Positions 49,568 to 60,102 are shown, counted from the stretch's first letter. The stretch is DNA of 64,000 nucleotides from Pigmentiphaga sp. NML030171 (GCF_002188635.1 NZ_NINX01000033.1:1-64000), one strand, 5' to 3'. The notes: a model not told the origin generated them from the sequence alone. Numbers and translations: made by a program.

Positions 49568-50691
49568 GCTTTCACCCCCGTGGAAAGGCGCGCGCGGGCC
49601 GCGGCCAGGGCGGGATGGTCGGCGGGCAGGCCCAGCAGTTCGATCGCGTTGCGGCCAAGTACGGCCTCGATATCGGCCGAACCCAGGCACGTGCCGCGCA
49701 GCATTTCATGCAAGGCGTACTCTCCCATGTCGAACGGATAGTCCGTCCCCGCGACGATCCGCCGAACGCCCGCCACCCGTGCCAGTTCATCAAGCGCTTC
49801 CGCCCGGAACACGACGGTGTCGTACCAGATCCTGCGCAGATAGTCGCTGGGCATCGCGCGGCAGGCGCCCGCTTCCGGCCGGACACCATGGGCGTGGTCG
49901 GAACGTCCGATGGCGAAAGGCAGGTAGCCTCCACCGTGGGCCGCGCAAAGCCTCAGGCCGGGATAGCGGTCCAGCACACCACCGAATATCAGCTGCGACA
50001 AGGCGACCGTCGTCTCCAATGGCTGTCCGATGATATTGGCCAGGTAATACCGGTTGACCCGCTCGCCCAGCGACGTTCCCAGGGGATGCAGGAACACCAC
50101 GCATTGCAGGCGCTGCGCCTCGGCCCAGAACGGATCCAGTTCGGGGTCGTCCAGGCCGCGTCCCGTCGGATCGGACGAAATCTCGACGCCAAGCAATCCA
50201 TGCCGCTCGACGGCATCGCGCAATTGGGACACCGCCAGCGCCGGATGCTGCAGGGCCACCGCCCCGAGGCCGAGGAAACGTTCGGGATGCGCGGCGCACG
50301 CCCGAACGATGCCCGCGTTCTGCGTTTCCACCAGTCGCGCCGCCAGCTCCTCATCCGCCCACGGGTAGTACTGGGTGGGGGAAGGGCTCAGCACCTGTAT
50401 GTCGATGCCCAGGCGATCCATGTCCTCCAGGCGCCGGCCGACGTCGCGCAGGCGCTCACCGATCTGCTCGCGCATGGCCTGGTTGTGGGCGTGGGAAGCC
50501 TGGCCCAGCAGCGCGGCCTGCAAGGCCGGTTCGCGTCGTTTTTCCTCGCGCTCCGCGACCAGCTCTTCGACCTGGGGGACCAGCAGATGGCAGTGCATGT
50601 CCACGGTGAGGTAGGGAAAACGGGCGACGGGCCGCGATCCGCCGACGCCGACTCCCGGGCGGTGGTGGCCGCAACAATGGCACAGCATCAT
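49564..50691 (-). CDS. ACMSD-like amidohydrolase (predicted decarboxylase/hydrolase)
   Basis: A 375-residue metal-dependent hydrolase of the amidohydrolase_2 group that includes aminocarboxymuconate-semialdehyde decarboxylase. The first metal site HCH is in TVDMHCHLLVP, with later FLHPLGT, CAAHGGGYLP and the active-site Asp in AGTDYPFDMG. It likely acts on the ring-cleavage product. The start ATG 50691 follows a strong GGAAGGAGA site within the end of the dioxygenase gene (spacing 1 bp between reading frames). A short N-terminal Cys/His-rich stretch (LCHCCGHH) is unusual for the family. Confidence 0.85.
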   Translation of the reverse strand: MMLCHCCGHHRPGVGVGGSRPVARFPYLTVDMHCHLLVPQVEELVAEREEKRREPALQAALLGQASHAHNQAMREQIGERLRDVGRRLEDMDRLGIDIQVLSPSPTQYYPWADEELAARLVETQNAGIVRACAAHPERFLGLGAVALQHPALAVSQLRDAVERHGLLGVEISSDPTGRGLDDPELDPFWAEAQRLQCVVFLHPLGTSLGERVNRYYLANIIGQPLETTVALSQLIFGGVLDRYPGLRLCAAHGGGYLPFAIGRSDHAHGVRPEAGACRAMPSDYLRRIWYDTVVFRAEALDELARVAGVRRIVAGTDYPFDMGEYALHEMLRGTCLGSADIEAVLGRNAIELLGLPADHPALAAARARLSTGVKA

Positions 50692-50692
50692 C

Positions 50693-51673
50693 TCAGGTCT
50701 CCTTCCGGCGGCGATACGCGGCCAGATCGGGGATGTCGACGTCGTCCTCGGAAGCCAGGACGCGGACCAGCGGGGCCGCCGGCTCCTGCATGAACGCCGG
50801 CAGGTTGGAACACCAGCTGATGAAGCCGAATTTCGGGTCCCACTCACGCGGCTGCCAGTGGTCGTCCAGATAGTCGGTGTCGGCGCCGTACTCGATCTCT
50901 CCGCCCGCGGGACAGTCCAGGTAATAGAACAGCGCGGAAGCGATGCGGTGGCGGCCGACGCCCAGCTTGCTGCGGTATCCGCGGCGAGCCATGTGGTTGG
51001 CGCCGGCCATCAGTTCGTCGATGTCCTCGACACCGAAGCAGGCGTGCAGGAAACCCGCCGAGCCAGGTGCGTGATAGTGGCAGTTCTGAAGAAACAGCGT
51101 GTGATGTTCCGGCGCCCCGTCGGCGCGCAGGAACACGCCCAGGCCGCGCGAATGGTCGGACAGCCGGAAACCCAGGCGATGGCGAAAGAAGTCCCACGAG
51201 GCCTTGTAGTCGTCGACGCCATACACCACGTGGTTGATGGTCCGGGGCAGAGCCCGTTCGCGCCATTTGCGCCAGGTATCGAGCCGCCGTACCCGTCCGG
51301 GCGCGTTGACCGGATCCGGCGCGCACATGACCGGCCGCCGGTCGAAGAGCGCCAAGCCCATCGTCATGCCGCAGTCGGAATCGAACCAGCAGGTGCCGTC
51401 GCCATCGCACTCGACCGGCCGATCCCGGGCCAGCCCGGCAACCAGCGCATCCAGGCTGGCGCGCGTGTCGACTCCCCAGACCGTCCGCACCCCACCGTCG
51501 GCGGGCGGCGCCGATACCCGGCGCAGCGTCACGCCGGCGCCATCGGGCAACGCAAAACGAATGTCCGCATCGTCCGAAGCCACCGGCACCAAGCCGAACT
51601 CCTGCATGAAGGCGGCACAGGTGCCCAGATCCTCCACGTGATAAATCAAGGAATGAATACCGACGATGGCCAT
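50693..51673 (-). CDS. VOC-superfamily extradiol-type dioxygenase
   Basis: A 326-residue protein with two vicinal-oxygen-chelate modules (roughly 1-125 and 140-290). Likely iron ligands are His in TINHVVYGV, His in the second module and Glu in GGEIEYGAD, matching the type I extradiol dioxygenase 2-His-1-Glu site, though I cannot place the middle His firmly. Such enzymes cleave catechol-like rings next to the hydroxyls. It starts one base after the FAH gene stop and runs into the amidohydrolase, in one translational block. Substrate unknown. Confidence 0.8.
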   Translation of the reverse strand: MAIVGIHSLIYHVEDLGTCAAFMQEFGLVPVASDDADIRFALPDGAGVTLRRVSAPPADGGVRTVWGVDTRASLDALVAGLARDRPVECDGDGTCWFDSDCGMTMGLALFDRRPVMCAPDPVNAPGRVRRLDTWRKWRERALPRTINHVVYGVDDYKASWDFFRHRLGFRLSDHSRGLGVFLRADGAPEHHTLFLQNCHYHAPGSAGFLHACFGVEDIDELMAGANHMARRGYRSKLGVGRHRIASALFYYLDCPAGGEIEYGADTDYLDDHWQPREWDPKFGFISWCSNLPAFMQEPAAPLVRVLASEDDVDIPDLAAYRRRKET

Positions 51674-51674
51674 A

Positions 51675-52676
51675 TCAGTCTCCTTCCGCCACGCAACGGT
51701 TGCGCTGGGTGCCCATGCCGGATATGTGGCCTTCCATGATGTCGCCGTCCCTCAGGAAGCGGCCATGGTGCATGCCGTTGCCCGCCGGCGATCCCGTCGC
51801 CAGGAGGTCGCCCGGCTGGAGGCGGACATAGGCACTGACATACTCGATCTGCCGCGCCACGTCGAACAGCATGTCCGCGGTACTTTCCGACTGCATCACG
51901 TCGCCATTGAGGCGGAACTCGATGTGCAGATCCTGGGGGTCCGGCACGTGGCGCGCCGGCAGCAGAAAGGGGCCGCAGGGCATGAAGCCCGGACCACTCT
52001 TGGCCCGCAGCCAGTCGGACCCCAGCGACTTGATATCCGGCCGGTAGACCAGCTCCCTTCGGGTGAGGTCGTTCACCACCGTATAGCCAGCCACGACCTC
52101 CAGCGCTTTGTCGCGGGGCACGCGCCACGCCTGACGGCCGATGACCACGCCCAATTCCAGTTCCCAGTCGAACTGCTCGGCATCGCGCGGAACCACAACC
52201 GGGTCGAATGGGCCGCACAGCGCACCGCTTAGCTTGGGGAAGGCGTAGGGAAGGCCGACACGCGCCCGCTCATCGGTACGGCGGGCGACATGCTCGCGCC
52301 GCTCTTCGACGGTCATTCCCTCGGTATCCGCGCCTGCCCCCTGGGCTACGACCAGATCGATGACGTGCTTGCGGTAGTTCGCGCCGGTGCAGATGATCTG
52401 GCGCGGGGCGACCGGCGCGTGGACGCGCAGCCGATCCAGGGAAAGTCCCGTGGGCAAGCCCCGCAGACGCGCGAGAATCTCGTCGACGGTTGCCAGGCCT
52501 TCGTCCCAGTTCTCCAGCATATGGGCGACCGAAACGGCGCGCCAGGGCAATCCGGCGGCGCGGGCAAGCGCCGGCACGGGGTGGACCAGGGACTCGTTCA
52601 GGACGAGCCCGACGAACGTCTCTTCGCCCGGGCCGGTGAAAGTGCCCAGGGCATAGGCGGGCAAATCGGTCGGCAT
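51675..52676 (-). CDS. fumarylacetoacetate hydrolase-family protein
   Basis: A 333-residue FAH-fold enzyme. The metal-binding acidic residues are in FDWELELGVVIGRQ (ExE) and the downstream VVNDLTRREL (Asp); RQIICTGANYRKHV is the typical entrance to the domain and ATGSPAGNGMHHGRFL the later core. FAH-family enzymes split or decarboxylate diketo acids from aromatic breakdown. First gene of the catabolic operon, divergent from the LysR gene. A 7-base inverted repeat at 52739-52762 lies in the shared control region. Confidence 0.88.
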   Translation of the reverse strand: MPTDLPAYALGTFTGPGEETFVGLVLNESLVHPVPALARAAGLPWRAVSVAHMLENWDEGLATVDEILARLRGLPTGLSLDRLRVHAPVAPRQIICTGANYRKHVIDLVVAQGAGADTEGMTVEERREHVARRTDERARVGLPYAFPKLSGALCGPFDPVVVPRDAEQFDWELELGVVIGRQAWRVPRDKALEVVAGYTVVNDLTRRELVYRPDIKSLGSDWLRAKSGPGFMPCGPFLLPARHVPDPQDLHIEFRLNGDVMQSESTADMLFDVARQIEYVSAYVRLQPGDLLATGSPAGNGMHHGRFLRDGDIMEGHISGMGTQRNRCVAEGD

Positions 52677-52738
52677 TTCTTCGTTTCCATTGGTCGGTGT
52701 ATTGCCGTCATCCTAGTGACGCGCGTAGCATCTAACCA

Positions 52739-52762
52739 ATGAATTCGTTGAATCCAATTCAT
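52739..52762. promoter_or_regulatory. inverted repeat in the FAH/LysR divergent promoter (candidate LysR site)
   Basis: ATGAATT (52739-52745) and AATTCAT (52756-52762) form a perfect dyad with a 10-base centre, in the 104-bp gap between the LysR gene and the operon it faces. A second pair, CATTGGT (52688-52694) and ACCAATG (52735-52741), lies alongside. LysR proteins bind dyads of this type between divergent genes. Function inferred. Confidence 0.5.
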
Positions 52763-52780
52763 CCACAGAACAAATAGGTC

Positions 52781-53728
52781 ATGCGCTACCATAAGCTCGA
52801 TCTGAATCTGCTGGTGGCACTGGATGCGCTACTGGAGGAAGGCAGTGTGTCCCGGGCGGCCGAACGGATCTATCTCAGCCAACCGGCCATGAGCAGTGCG
52901 CTGGCCCGGCTGCGCGAACACTTCGGCGACCAGTTGCTGGTGCCGATCGGCCGCCGCATGGTCCTGACCGAGCGGGCGCAGGCGCTGCGTGGAGAAGTCC
53001 GCGCGATCTTGCTGCGCATCCAGCAGGTCACGCAGCCACTGGGGGGCTTCGATCCGGCGAACGCTGAGCGCACCTTTTCGATTGCCGCGTCGGATTACTT
53101 CTCGATAGTGGTGCTTCCCCATCTGCTGGCCTATTGCAGCCAGCACGCACCGGGCGTGCACCTGGACGTCTACCCGCTCAGCCCGCGGCTGTCCGAGGGT
53201 CTGGAACGCGGCGACATCGACCTGTTGATCGTTCCGAGCATCTACGCTTTGCCAGACTATCCCCAATCCACGCTGTTCGAAGATCCATGGGTCGCGGCGG
53301 CGTGGTCGGATAATCCGCTGATCGGCGACACCCTGGACGAAGAGCGGTATTTCGCGTTGGAACACGTCATCAAGCGGGAGAATCACGCCATGTTTCCGCC
53401 GCTGGACGAGCGCATGCTGAGCGGACTCAAACGCCGGCGCAAGGTGGCCAGCAGCGTGCCGCAGTACAGTCTGCTGCCCATGTGCCTGCCGGGCACTCCC
53501 TATCTGGCCACGGTGCAGGCGGGGTTGGCCCGGCTCTACGCGCAATGGCTACCGCTGCGGCTCATGGCGCTGCCGCTGGCCATCCCGCCCTTGATCGAAA
53601 TCATGCAATGGCCGCACCACAAGATTGGCGACCATGGGATCCGCTGGCTGCGGGAAAGCGTCGCCCACGTGTGCGCAAGCCGGTTCGCGCGAGGCGAGCC
53701 GCGCGAGGCCTTTTCCCCGCAATCCTAG
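52781..53728 (+). CDS. LysR-family regulator (NodD/NahR-like)
   Basis: A 315-residue regulator. The N-terminus LDLNLLVALDALLEEGSVSRAAER and LSQPAMSSALARLREHFGDQ is the NodD/NahR/LinR-type LysR form common beside aromatic degradation genes. It is divergent from the FAH operon and probably activates it in response to the aromatic substrate. Its last four bases overlap the convergent rodA end. Confidence 0.9.
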   Translation: MRYHKLDLNLLVALDALLEEGSVSRAAERIYLSQPAMSSALARLREHFGDQLLVPIGRRMVLTERAQALRGEVRAILLRIQQVTQPLGGFDPANAERTFSIAASDYFSIVVLPHLLAYCSQHAPGVHLDVYPLSPRLSEGLERGDIDLLIVPSIYALPDYPQSTLFEDPWVAAAWSDNPLIGDTLDEERYFALEHVIKRENHAMFPPLDERMLSGLKRRRKVASSVPQYSLLPMCLPGTPYLATVQAGLARLYAQWLPLRLMALPLAIPPLIEIMQWPHHKIGDHGIRWLRESVAHVCASRFARGEPREAFSPQS

Positions 53729-54891
53729 CTCTGCACCAGCGCCCGGTGCCGCTGTATCCCCATCAGGATCCCGGCTGCGCAGCCCAGCGTGAGCAGCGCC
53801 GTGCCGCCGTAGCTCATGAAGGGCAGCGGGACGCCCACCACGGGCAGGATTCCGCTCACCATGCCCATGTTGACGAAGGCATAGACGAAGAAAACCATGG
53901 TCAGCGCACCGGCGAGCAAGCGCGAGAAGACGGTGGGCGCGTTCGCGGCGATGGCCAGCCCGCGGATCAGCAGCAGCAGGTAGAGGAACAACAGCAACAG
54001 GTTGCCGACGAAGCCGAACTCCTCGGCGAAGACGGCGAAGATGAAGTCGGTGGTGCGCTCGGGAATGAAATCCAGGTGGGTCTGCGTGCCCTGCATGTAG
54101 CCCTTGCCCAGCATGCCGCCCGAGCCGACGGCGATGGCGGACTGGATGGTGTGAAAGCCCTTGCCCAGCGGATCGGAAGCGGGGTTGAGCAGGGTGCAGA
54201 CACGGTGTTTCTGGTAGTCGTGCAGCACCACCCAGTCCAGGCCGTCCTCGCACAGGGTGTCCTCCAGCGTGACCAGCGTCCCCAGGCCGATCACGCTGAC
54301 CAGGGTGATCGGCACCAGCAGGCGGAACGACAGGCCGGCGAAGAACAGCACGAAGAACCCCGCGCCGAACACCAGCAGCGCGGTGCCCAGGTCGGGTTGC
54401 AGCACGATCAACGAAAACGGCGTCAACATCAGCACGGCGGCCACGATGAAGTCGCGTACCCGCAGCGTGCCCTGGTGCTTGTGGAAATACCAGGCCAGCA
54501 TCATCGGCACGGCGATCTTCATCACCTCGGAAGGCTGGATGCGGGTGAAGCCCAGGTTCAGCCAGCGTGTCGCGCCCTTGCTGGTCTCGCCGGCGAATTC
54601 CACGCCGAACAGCAGGACCAGCCCGACCAGGTAGACCGGCACGGCCAGCCGCATCAGCGTCTGCGGCGAGAGCTGCGCCAGCAGCCACATCGCCAGCAGC
54701 GCGATGCCGTAGTTGCGCAACTGGTCGGCGAAGCGGCCGTCGAAGCCGCCTCCGGCCGAGTACATGGACATCAGTCCGATGCCGGCCAGGGCCATCAGGA
54801 TCAGCAGCATGGGAGCGTCGAACACCGCGACCGTGCGCAGCAAGACGGTGCGCCAGGTCAGGCGGTTGAACAGGCCCGGTCCATCAATCAC
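53725..54891 (-). CDS. rodA: rod shape-determining protein RodA (SEDS glycosyltransferase)
   Basis: A 388-residue polytopic membrane protein with about ten hydrophobic segments. SEDS features include RWLNLGFTRIQPSEVMKI, IVLQPDLGTALLVFGAG and the C-terminal GVPLPFMSYGGTALL. RodA polymerises peptidoglycan glycan strands for sidewall growth with PBP2. The start is GTG 54891, with GGAGGCTTCCG upstream, overlapping the end of mrdA by 8 bp. It is the last gene of the mreBCD-mrdA-rodA unit and overlaps the convergent LysR gene by four bases. Confidence 0.95.
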   Translation of the reverse strand: MIDGPGLFNRLTWRTVLLRTVAVFDAPMLLILMALAGIGLMSMYSAGGGFDGRFADQLRNYGIALLAMWLLAQLSPQTLMRLAVPVYLVGLVLLFGVEFAGETSKGATRWLNLGFTRIQPSEVMKIAVPMMLAWYFHKHQGTLRVRDFIVAAVLMLTPFSLIVLQPDLGTALLVFGAGFFVLFFAGLSFRLLVPITLVSVIGLGTLVTLEDTLCEDGLDWVVLHDYQKHRVCTLLNPASDPLGKGFHTIQSAIAVGSGGMLGKGYMQGTQTHLDFIPERTTDFIFAVFAEEFGFVGNLLLLFLYLLLLIRGLAIAANAPTVFSRLLAGALTMVFFVYAFVNMGMVSGILPVVGVPLPFMSYGGTALLTLGCAAGILMGIQRHRALVQS

Positions 54892-56785
54892 CGGAAGCCT
54901 CCACAGGTTGGGGTGGCGTGTCGGGCACGGGCCCGCCCGGGCGCTTGCCCAGCAGCCAGAAGTCGAATACCTGGCGCGCCACCGGCGCGGCCACCGTGGC
55001 GCCCCAGCCGGCGTTCTCGACGATCAGGGCCACCGCGATGCGCGGGTGGTCCAGCGGCGCGAAGGCCATGAACAAGGCGTGGTCGCGCAACCGCTCGTCG
55101 ATGCGGTTGGCGTTGTAGCGTTCCCCCGTGCGCAGGCTGTAGACCTGCGCCGTACCGGTCTTGCCCGCCGCGACGTAGGGCGCGCCGGCAAAGGCCCGGG
55201 CCGCGGTGCCGCTGCGCGTCACCGAGGCCATGGCCTGCTTGATCATCCTGACGTTCTCGGGCTTGAGCGGGATGCGATAGCTCTCGTGCGGGACGGTCAG
55301 GGTCTGTTCGCCGGTGGCGCTGTCCTGCAGGGACTTCACCAGGTGGGGCTTCATGTAGACGCCGTCGTTGGCCAGCACCGAGGTGGCCTGGGCCAGTTGC
55401 AGCAGCGTAAAGGCGTTGTAGCCCTGGCCCACGCCGATGGAGATGGTTTCGCCCGCGTACCAGCGCTGTTGCTCGGGCTTGGAATAGGCCCGCCGCTTCC
55501 AGGCGGTGGACGGCAGGATGCCGGTCTTCTCGCCGCCCAGGTCGATGCCGGTGATCTGGCCGAAACCGAAGGGCTTCATGAAGTCGTGGATGGCGTCCAC
55601 GCCCAGGTCGGCGGCCAGCGAATAGAAATAGGTGTCGGACGAGACCTCCAGCGCGCGGCGCATGTCTATCGTGCCGTAGGCCCGTTCCCCGGAGTTGCGG
55701 TAGCGCCGGTCGCCGAATTCGAAATAACCGGGGTCGTACATGGTCCCGGTGAAGGTCCGCTTGCCCAGTTCCAGTCCGGCCAGCGCCATGAAGGGCTTGT
55801 AGGTGGAGCCGATGGGATAGGTGCCGTACAGCGGCCGGTTGATCAGCGGGCGGTCGGGCGACTCGTTCAGCGCCTTCCAGTTGTCCACGTCGATGCCGTC
55901 GACGAACAGGTTGGGATCGAACGACGGGCGGGAGACGAAGGCCAGGATGTCGCCCGTGGACGGTTCGATCGCCACCAGCGCGCCCCGCCGGTTGCCGAAC
56001 GCCGCCTCGGCGATCTTCTGCAGCTCGATGTCGATGGACAGGATCAGGTTCTTGCCCGAAACCGGCGGCGTGCGCGAAAGCGTCCGCACCGCGCGGCCCG
56101 AGGCGGTCACCTCGACCTCCTCGACCCCGGTCTTCCCGTGCAGCACGCTCTCGTAGGATTTTTCCAGGCCTTCCTTGCCTATGTAATCCGTTCCCCGATA
56201 GTTGGAAATGGTGCCATCTTCTTCCAACCGGCCGATATCGCGCTGGGAAATCCGCCCTATGTAGCCGACCACATGCGCCGCGGTCTCGCCCTGGGGGTAG
56301 TTGCGCAGCAGCCGCGCGCGGATTTCCACGCCCGGGAAACGATAGGCCTGGGCGGCGAAGCGGGCGACCTCCTCGTCGGTCAGGCGGCTGCGGATGGGCA
56401 GGCTCTCGAACCGCCGCGACTCGCCCAGCAACTGGCGGAAACGGCGGCGATCGCGGGCGTCGATGTGCACCACCTCGCCCAATTGCTCGATGGTCTCGTC
56501 CAGCTTGCCCGCCTTGGACGGGGTGATTTCCAGCGTATAGGCCGAGTAGTTGCGGGCCAGAAGCGCGCCATTGCGGTCCACGACGATGCCCCGATGGGGC
56601 GTGATGGGCACGACCGAGATGCGGTTCTGCTCGGCACGGGCGGCATAGGCGTCGTGGTTGGCGACCTGCAGGTACCAGAACCTGGATCCGAGCAGGCCGA
56701 AGCAGACGAGAACGAGCCCCACCGCCACCAGCAGGCGCAGGCGGAAATGCTGGAGTTCGCGCTCGGTATTCTTGAGTTCGGTCAT
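54884..56785 (-). CDS. mrdA: penicillin-binding protein 2 (peptidoglycan transpeptidase)
   Basis: A 633-residue class B PBP. One membrane segment near the N-terminus (LLVAVGLVLVCFGLLGSRFW) anchors it; the transpeptidase domain has the SxxK nucleophile in STYKPFMAL, SxD in SSDTYFY and KTGTAQ in AAGKTGTAQ. It crosslinks peptidoglycan during elongation with RodA. Located between mreD and rodA, the conserved order. A Pro-rich tail follows the last domain. Confidence 0.96.
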   Translation of the reverse strand: MTELKNTERELQHFRLRLLVAVGLVLVCFGLLGSRFWYLQVANHDAYAARAEQNRISVVPITPHRGIVVDRNGALLARNYSAYTLEITPSKAGKLDETIEQLGEVVHIDARDRRRFRQLLGESRRFESLPIRSRLTDEEVARFAAQAYRFPGVEIRARLLRNYPQGETAAHVVGYIGRISQRDIGRLEEDGTISNYRGTDYIGKEGLEKSYESVLHGKTGVEEVEVTASGRAVRTLSRTPPVSGKNLILSIDIELQKIAEAAFGNRRGALVAIEPSTGDILAFVSRPSFDPNLFVDGIDVDNWKALNESPDRPLINRPLYGTYPIGSTYKPFMALAGLELGKRTFTGTMYDPGYFEFGDRRYRNSGERAYGTIDMRRALEVSSDTYFYSLAADLGVDAIHDFMKPFGFGQITGIDLGGEKTGILPSTAWKRRAYSKPEQQRWYAGETISIGVGQGYNAFTLLQLAQATSVLANDGVYMKPHLVKSLQDSATGEQTLTVPHESYRIPLKPENVRMIKQAMASVTRSGTAARAFAGAPYVAAGKTGTAQVYSLRTGERYNANRIDERLRDHALFMAFAPLDHPRIAVALIVENAGWGATVAAPVARQVFDFWLLGKRPGGPVPDTPPQPVEASGD

Positions 56786-56846
56786 GTGCTGCGGAAACCC
56801 GGCCCCTGCGGGCCGGACGGTGTTGCGTGGTGCCGGCTGGCCTGGC

Positions 56847-57389
56847 TTAGATGGGCCTCGTGTCGTCGGGGTCCACCGGCCTGCGCTGGGGGGCTTGCAG
56901 GATCCAGCCCGCCAGCGGCCACAACAGGGCCGAGATCACGCTGTTCAGCGCCCACCACCAGCCGGGCCAGGTGCCGTCGAGCCAGCCGCGGATAGAGAAT
57001 ACCGTGAGTTCGGAGACGAAAAAAACCGGCAGCACGTGCAAGGCCTGCAGCCAGGGCGAGAACCACGACAGCCGCCGGTGCATCAGCAGCGCCAGATAGA
57101 CCATCAAGGTGTAGGACAGCGCGTGCTCGCCCAGGCGGGCCGACCCGTGCACGTCCATCAGGATGCCGAAGACGAAGGCGGTCAACATGCCCACGCGCCG
57201 GGGCTCGTGGACGCTCCAGAATACCAGGCAGATCGCCAGCGCGTCGGGGATGCCGCCCACCTGGCCCCAGGGCAGCAGGTTGAGCAGCCAGGCCAGGAAC
57301 AGCGTGAGCCAGATGAAGCGGGGTTCGACCGGCAAGAGCAGGTGTTCGGTCGGAACCCGGGAACGTGGCAGCGTGGAAGGTGCTTTCAA
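56847..57389 (-). CDS. mreD: rod shape-determining protein MreD
   Basis: A 180-residue integral membrane protein of the elongasome, with five or so hydrophobic segments (for example FIWLTLFLAWLLNLLPWG and LLWPLAGWILQ). The frame extends upstream through mreC, but the true start is taken as TTG 57389: it is the first start codon after the mreC stop, has a G-rich GGGGGCTTCCG just before it and gives near-normal length. A strong dyad repeat lies in the 100-bp gap ahead of it, so translation may depend on that structure. Confidence 0.85.
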   Translation of the reverse strand: MKAPSTLPRSRVPTEHLLLPVEPRFIWLTLFLAWLLNLLPWGQVGGIPDALAICLVFWSVHEPRRVGMLTAFVFGILMDVHGSARLGEHALSYTLMVYLALLMHRRLSWFSPWLQALHVLPVFFVSELTVFSIRGWLDGTWPGWWWALNSVISALLWPLAGWILQAPQRRPVDPDDTRPI

Positions 57390-57475
57390 CGGAAGCCCCC
57401 CCCTGCGCGCTGACGCGCGCCCCCCAGGGGGCGGCACTGGCGGACCGGCGGAGCCGGATCCGCCGCGCCCTGGAT
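57390..57475. repeat. GC-rich dyad (REP-like) element between mreC and mreD
   Basis: The gap holds GGCGGACCGGCGGAGCCGG followed by TCCGCC (57439-57464), a long near-perfect inverted repeat, and beside it GCGCGCTGACGCGCGC within C-runs and G-runs (about 57396-57431). Such C5-CTGACG-type elements resemble dispersed intergenic repeats of Bordetella and Achromobacter. The resemblance is from memory. Confidence 0.6.
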
Positions 57476-57489
57476 GAGGAAGTGTGCTT

Positions 57490-58425
57490 TCATCGGCTGG
57501 GGGTAGCGCGGGGCGCCATGGATGATGGGGACGACTTGTCCGACAGTTCGCTTTTGGAGGATTCGTCCCCCGGCGCGCCGGGAAGTTCCTGCGGCTTGAT
57601 GGTCTGCAGCACCAGGAAATGCCGGTAGCGGTCCACGCCGGCCACCGGCTTGCACAGGATGCGCGCGAAGCCGGAACTGGCGTCGCGCTCGACCGATTCG
57701 ACCGTGGCCACCGGCAGGCCCTCGGGATAGATGCCATCCAGCCCGCTCGTGACCAGGGTGTCGCCCACCTGGATGTCGGCGTCGGACGCCATGAACCGCA
57801 GGCCCAGCCGGCCCGGGATCTCGCCGCCGGAGGTGATGCCGCGCAGGCCGTTGCGCAGCACCTGGATGGGAATGGACTGCACCCGGTCGGTCAGCAGCGC
57901 GACCTCGGAGGTCATGGGCGAGGTGCGCACCACCTGCCCCACCACGCCGCCGTCGTCGATGACCGGCATGCCGGCGATGATGCCGTAGTGGCTGCCCTTG
58001 TCGATGATGAGGCGGCGCGAGAAGGCGTCGCGCGACTCGTACAGCACCTGCACCAGGACGGCGGGCGCCGGAACGCGCTCGCTGGCGCCCAGCAACCGGC
58101 GCAGCTGGGCGTTCTCGGAAGCCAGTTGCGCGGCCTGGGCGGTGGACTGCGCCATCTCGATGCGCTGGCGGCGCATCAGCTCGATTTCCTGCTGGACGCT
58201 GCTGTTGACCTCGAAGAAATCGGCCACGTAGCGCACGCCGTCGCGAGGCAGCAGCATCACGCGCTGGAACGGATACAGGACGACGCTGACCGCTTCACGC
58301 AAGGCATCGAGCGCCCGCATGCGGGTATCGACCACCAGCATGACCAGGGACAGGAACACGAAGAACGCCAGCCGGACCAAGGCCGGCGGCCCTTGCTTGA
58401 AAAACGACGGTGGACTGTATTGCAT
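57490..58425 (-). CDS. mreC: rod shape-determining protein MreC
   Basis: A 311-residue bitopic protein: one N-terminal membrane segment (LVRLAFFVFLSLVMLVVDTR), a coiled-coil at about 65-105 (SSVQQEIELMRRQRIEMAQ), then a periplasmic beta domain with GMPVIDDGGVVGQVVRTS and GDTLVTSGLDGIYPEGLPVA. It links MreB filaments to PBP2 and RodA. It follows mreB by 111 bp. The C-terminal 35 residues are low-complexity (Ser/Pro-rich) and vary in the family. Confidence 0.95.
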   Translation of the reverse strand: MQYSPPSFFKQGPPALVRLAFFVFLSLVMLVVDTRMRALDALREAVSVVLYPFQRVMLLPRDGVRYVADFFEVNSSVQQEIELMRRQRIEMAQSTAQAAQLASENAQLRRLLGASERVPAPAVLVQVLYESRDAFSRRLIIDKGSHYGIIAGMPVIDDGGVVGQVVRTSPMTSEVALLTDRVQSIPIQVLRNGLRGITSGGEIPGRLGLRFMASDADIQVGDTLVTSGLDGIYPEGLPVATVESVERDASSGFARILCKPVAGVDRYRHFLVLQTIKPQELPGAPGDESSKSELSDKSSPSSMAPRATPSR

Positions 58426-58536
58426 GGAAGTATGTCCAGCGTCCGGCGATGCCGGGACAGGTCCCGAGGAAAAAAGACCGGGGCGAACCGCTTGTCAGCC
58501 GCTTCGCCCCGTCGCGATGACAACCACGAGAAAAGA

Positions 58537-59655
<1,119 letters not shown>

Positions 59656-59793
59656 TCAATACCCTGAAACTGCATCAAAGTTCTGCATTATTCTCGATTC
59701 TGCGGTCTTCGAAGCAGTGCTACGACCCACCCGGCCCCGAAGCGCGCCAAAGCCCCGTCCGACGCCGTTTCGCAGCCTTTCCATCACACTGCC

Positions 59794-60102
59794 ATGGCGC
59801 TTACCGAAACCGACGTCACGCGCATCGCGCGGCTGGCCCGTCTCGAACTTGCGGGCGACACCCAGGCCCGCGTCCTGAAGGACCTGAACGGCATCTTCGG
59901 CCTGATCGAGCAACTGCAGGCGGTCGACACCCAGGGCGTGGAACCGCTCACCCATCCCATCTCGGCCATCGAGGACGTGGCGCTGCGCCTGCGCGAGGAC
60001 GCCGCCACCGAGCCGGCCACCGCCGAATCGCGCGACGCCCTGCTGGCCAACGCCCCGGCCGTCCAGGACGGCCTGTTCCTGGTGCCCAAGGTCATCGAGT
60101 AA
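59794..60102 (+). CDS. gatC: Asp/Glu-tRNA(Asn/Gln) amidotransferase subunit C
   Basis: A 102-residue small subunit that stabilises GatA-GatB. The N-terminus [18 protein letters not shown] and C-terminal [20 protein letters not shown] are the family's conserved ends. The gene opens the gatCAB operon, 4 bp before gatA. The complex converts mischarged Glu-tRNA(Gln) or Asp-tRNA(Asn). Confidence 0.96.
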   Translation: MALTETDVTRIARLARLELAGDTQARVLKDLNGIFGLIEQLQAVDTQGVEPLTHPISAIEDVALRLREDAATEPATAESRDALLANAPAVQDGLFLVPKVIE

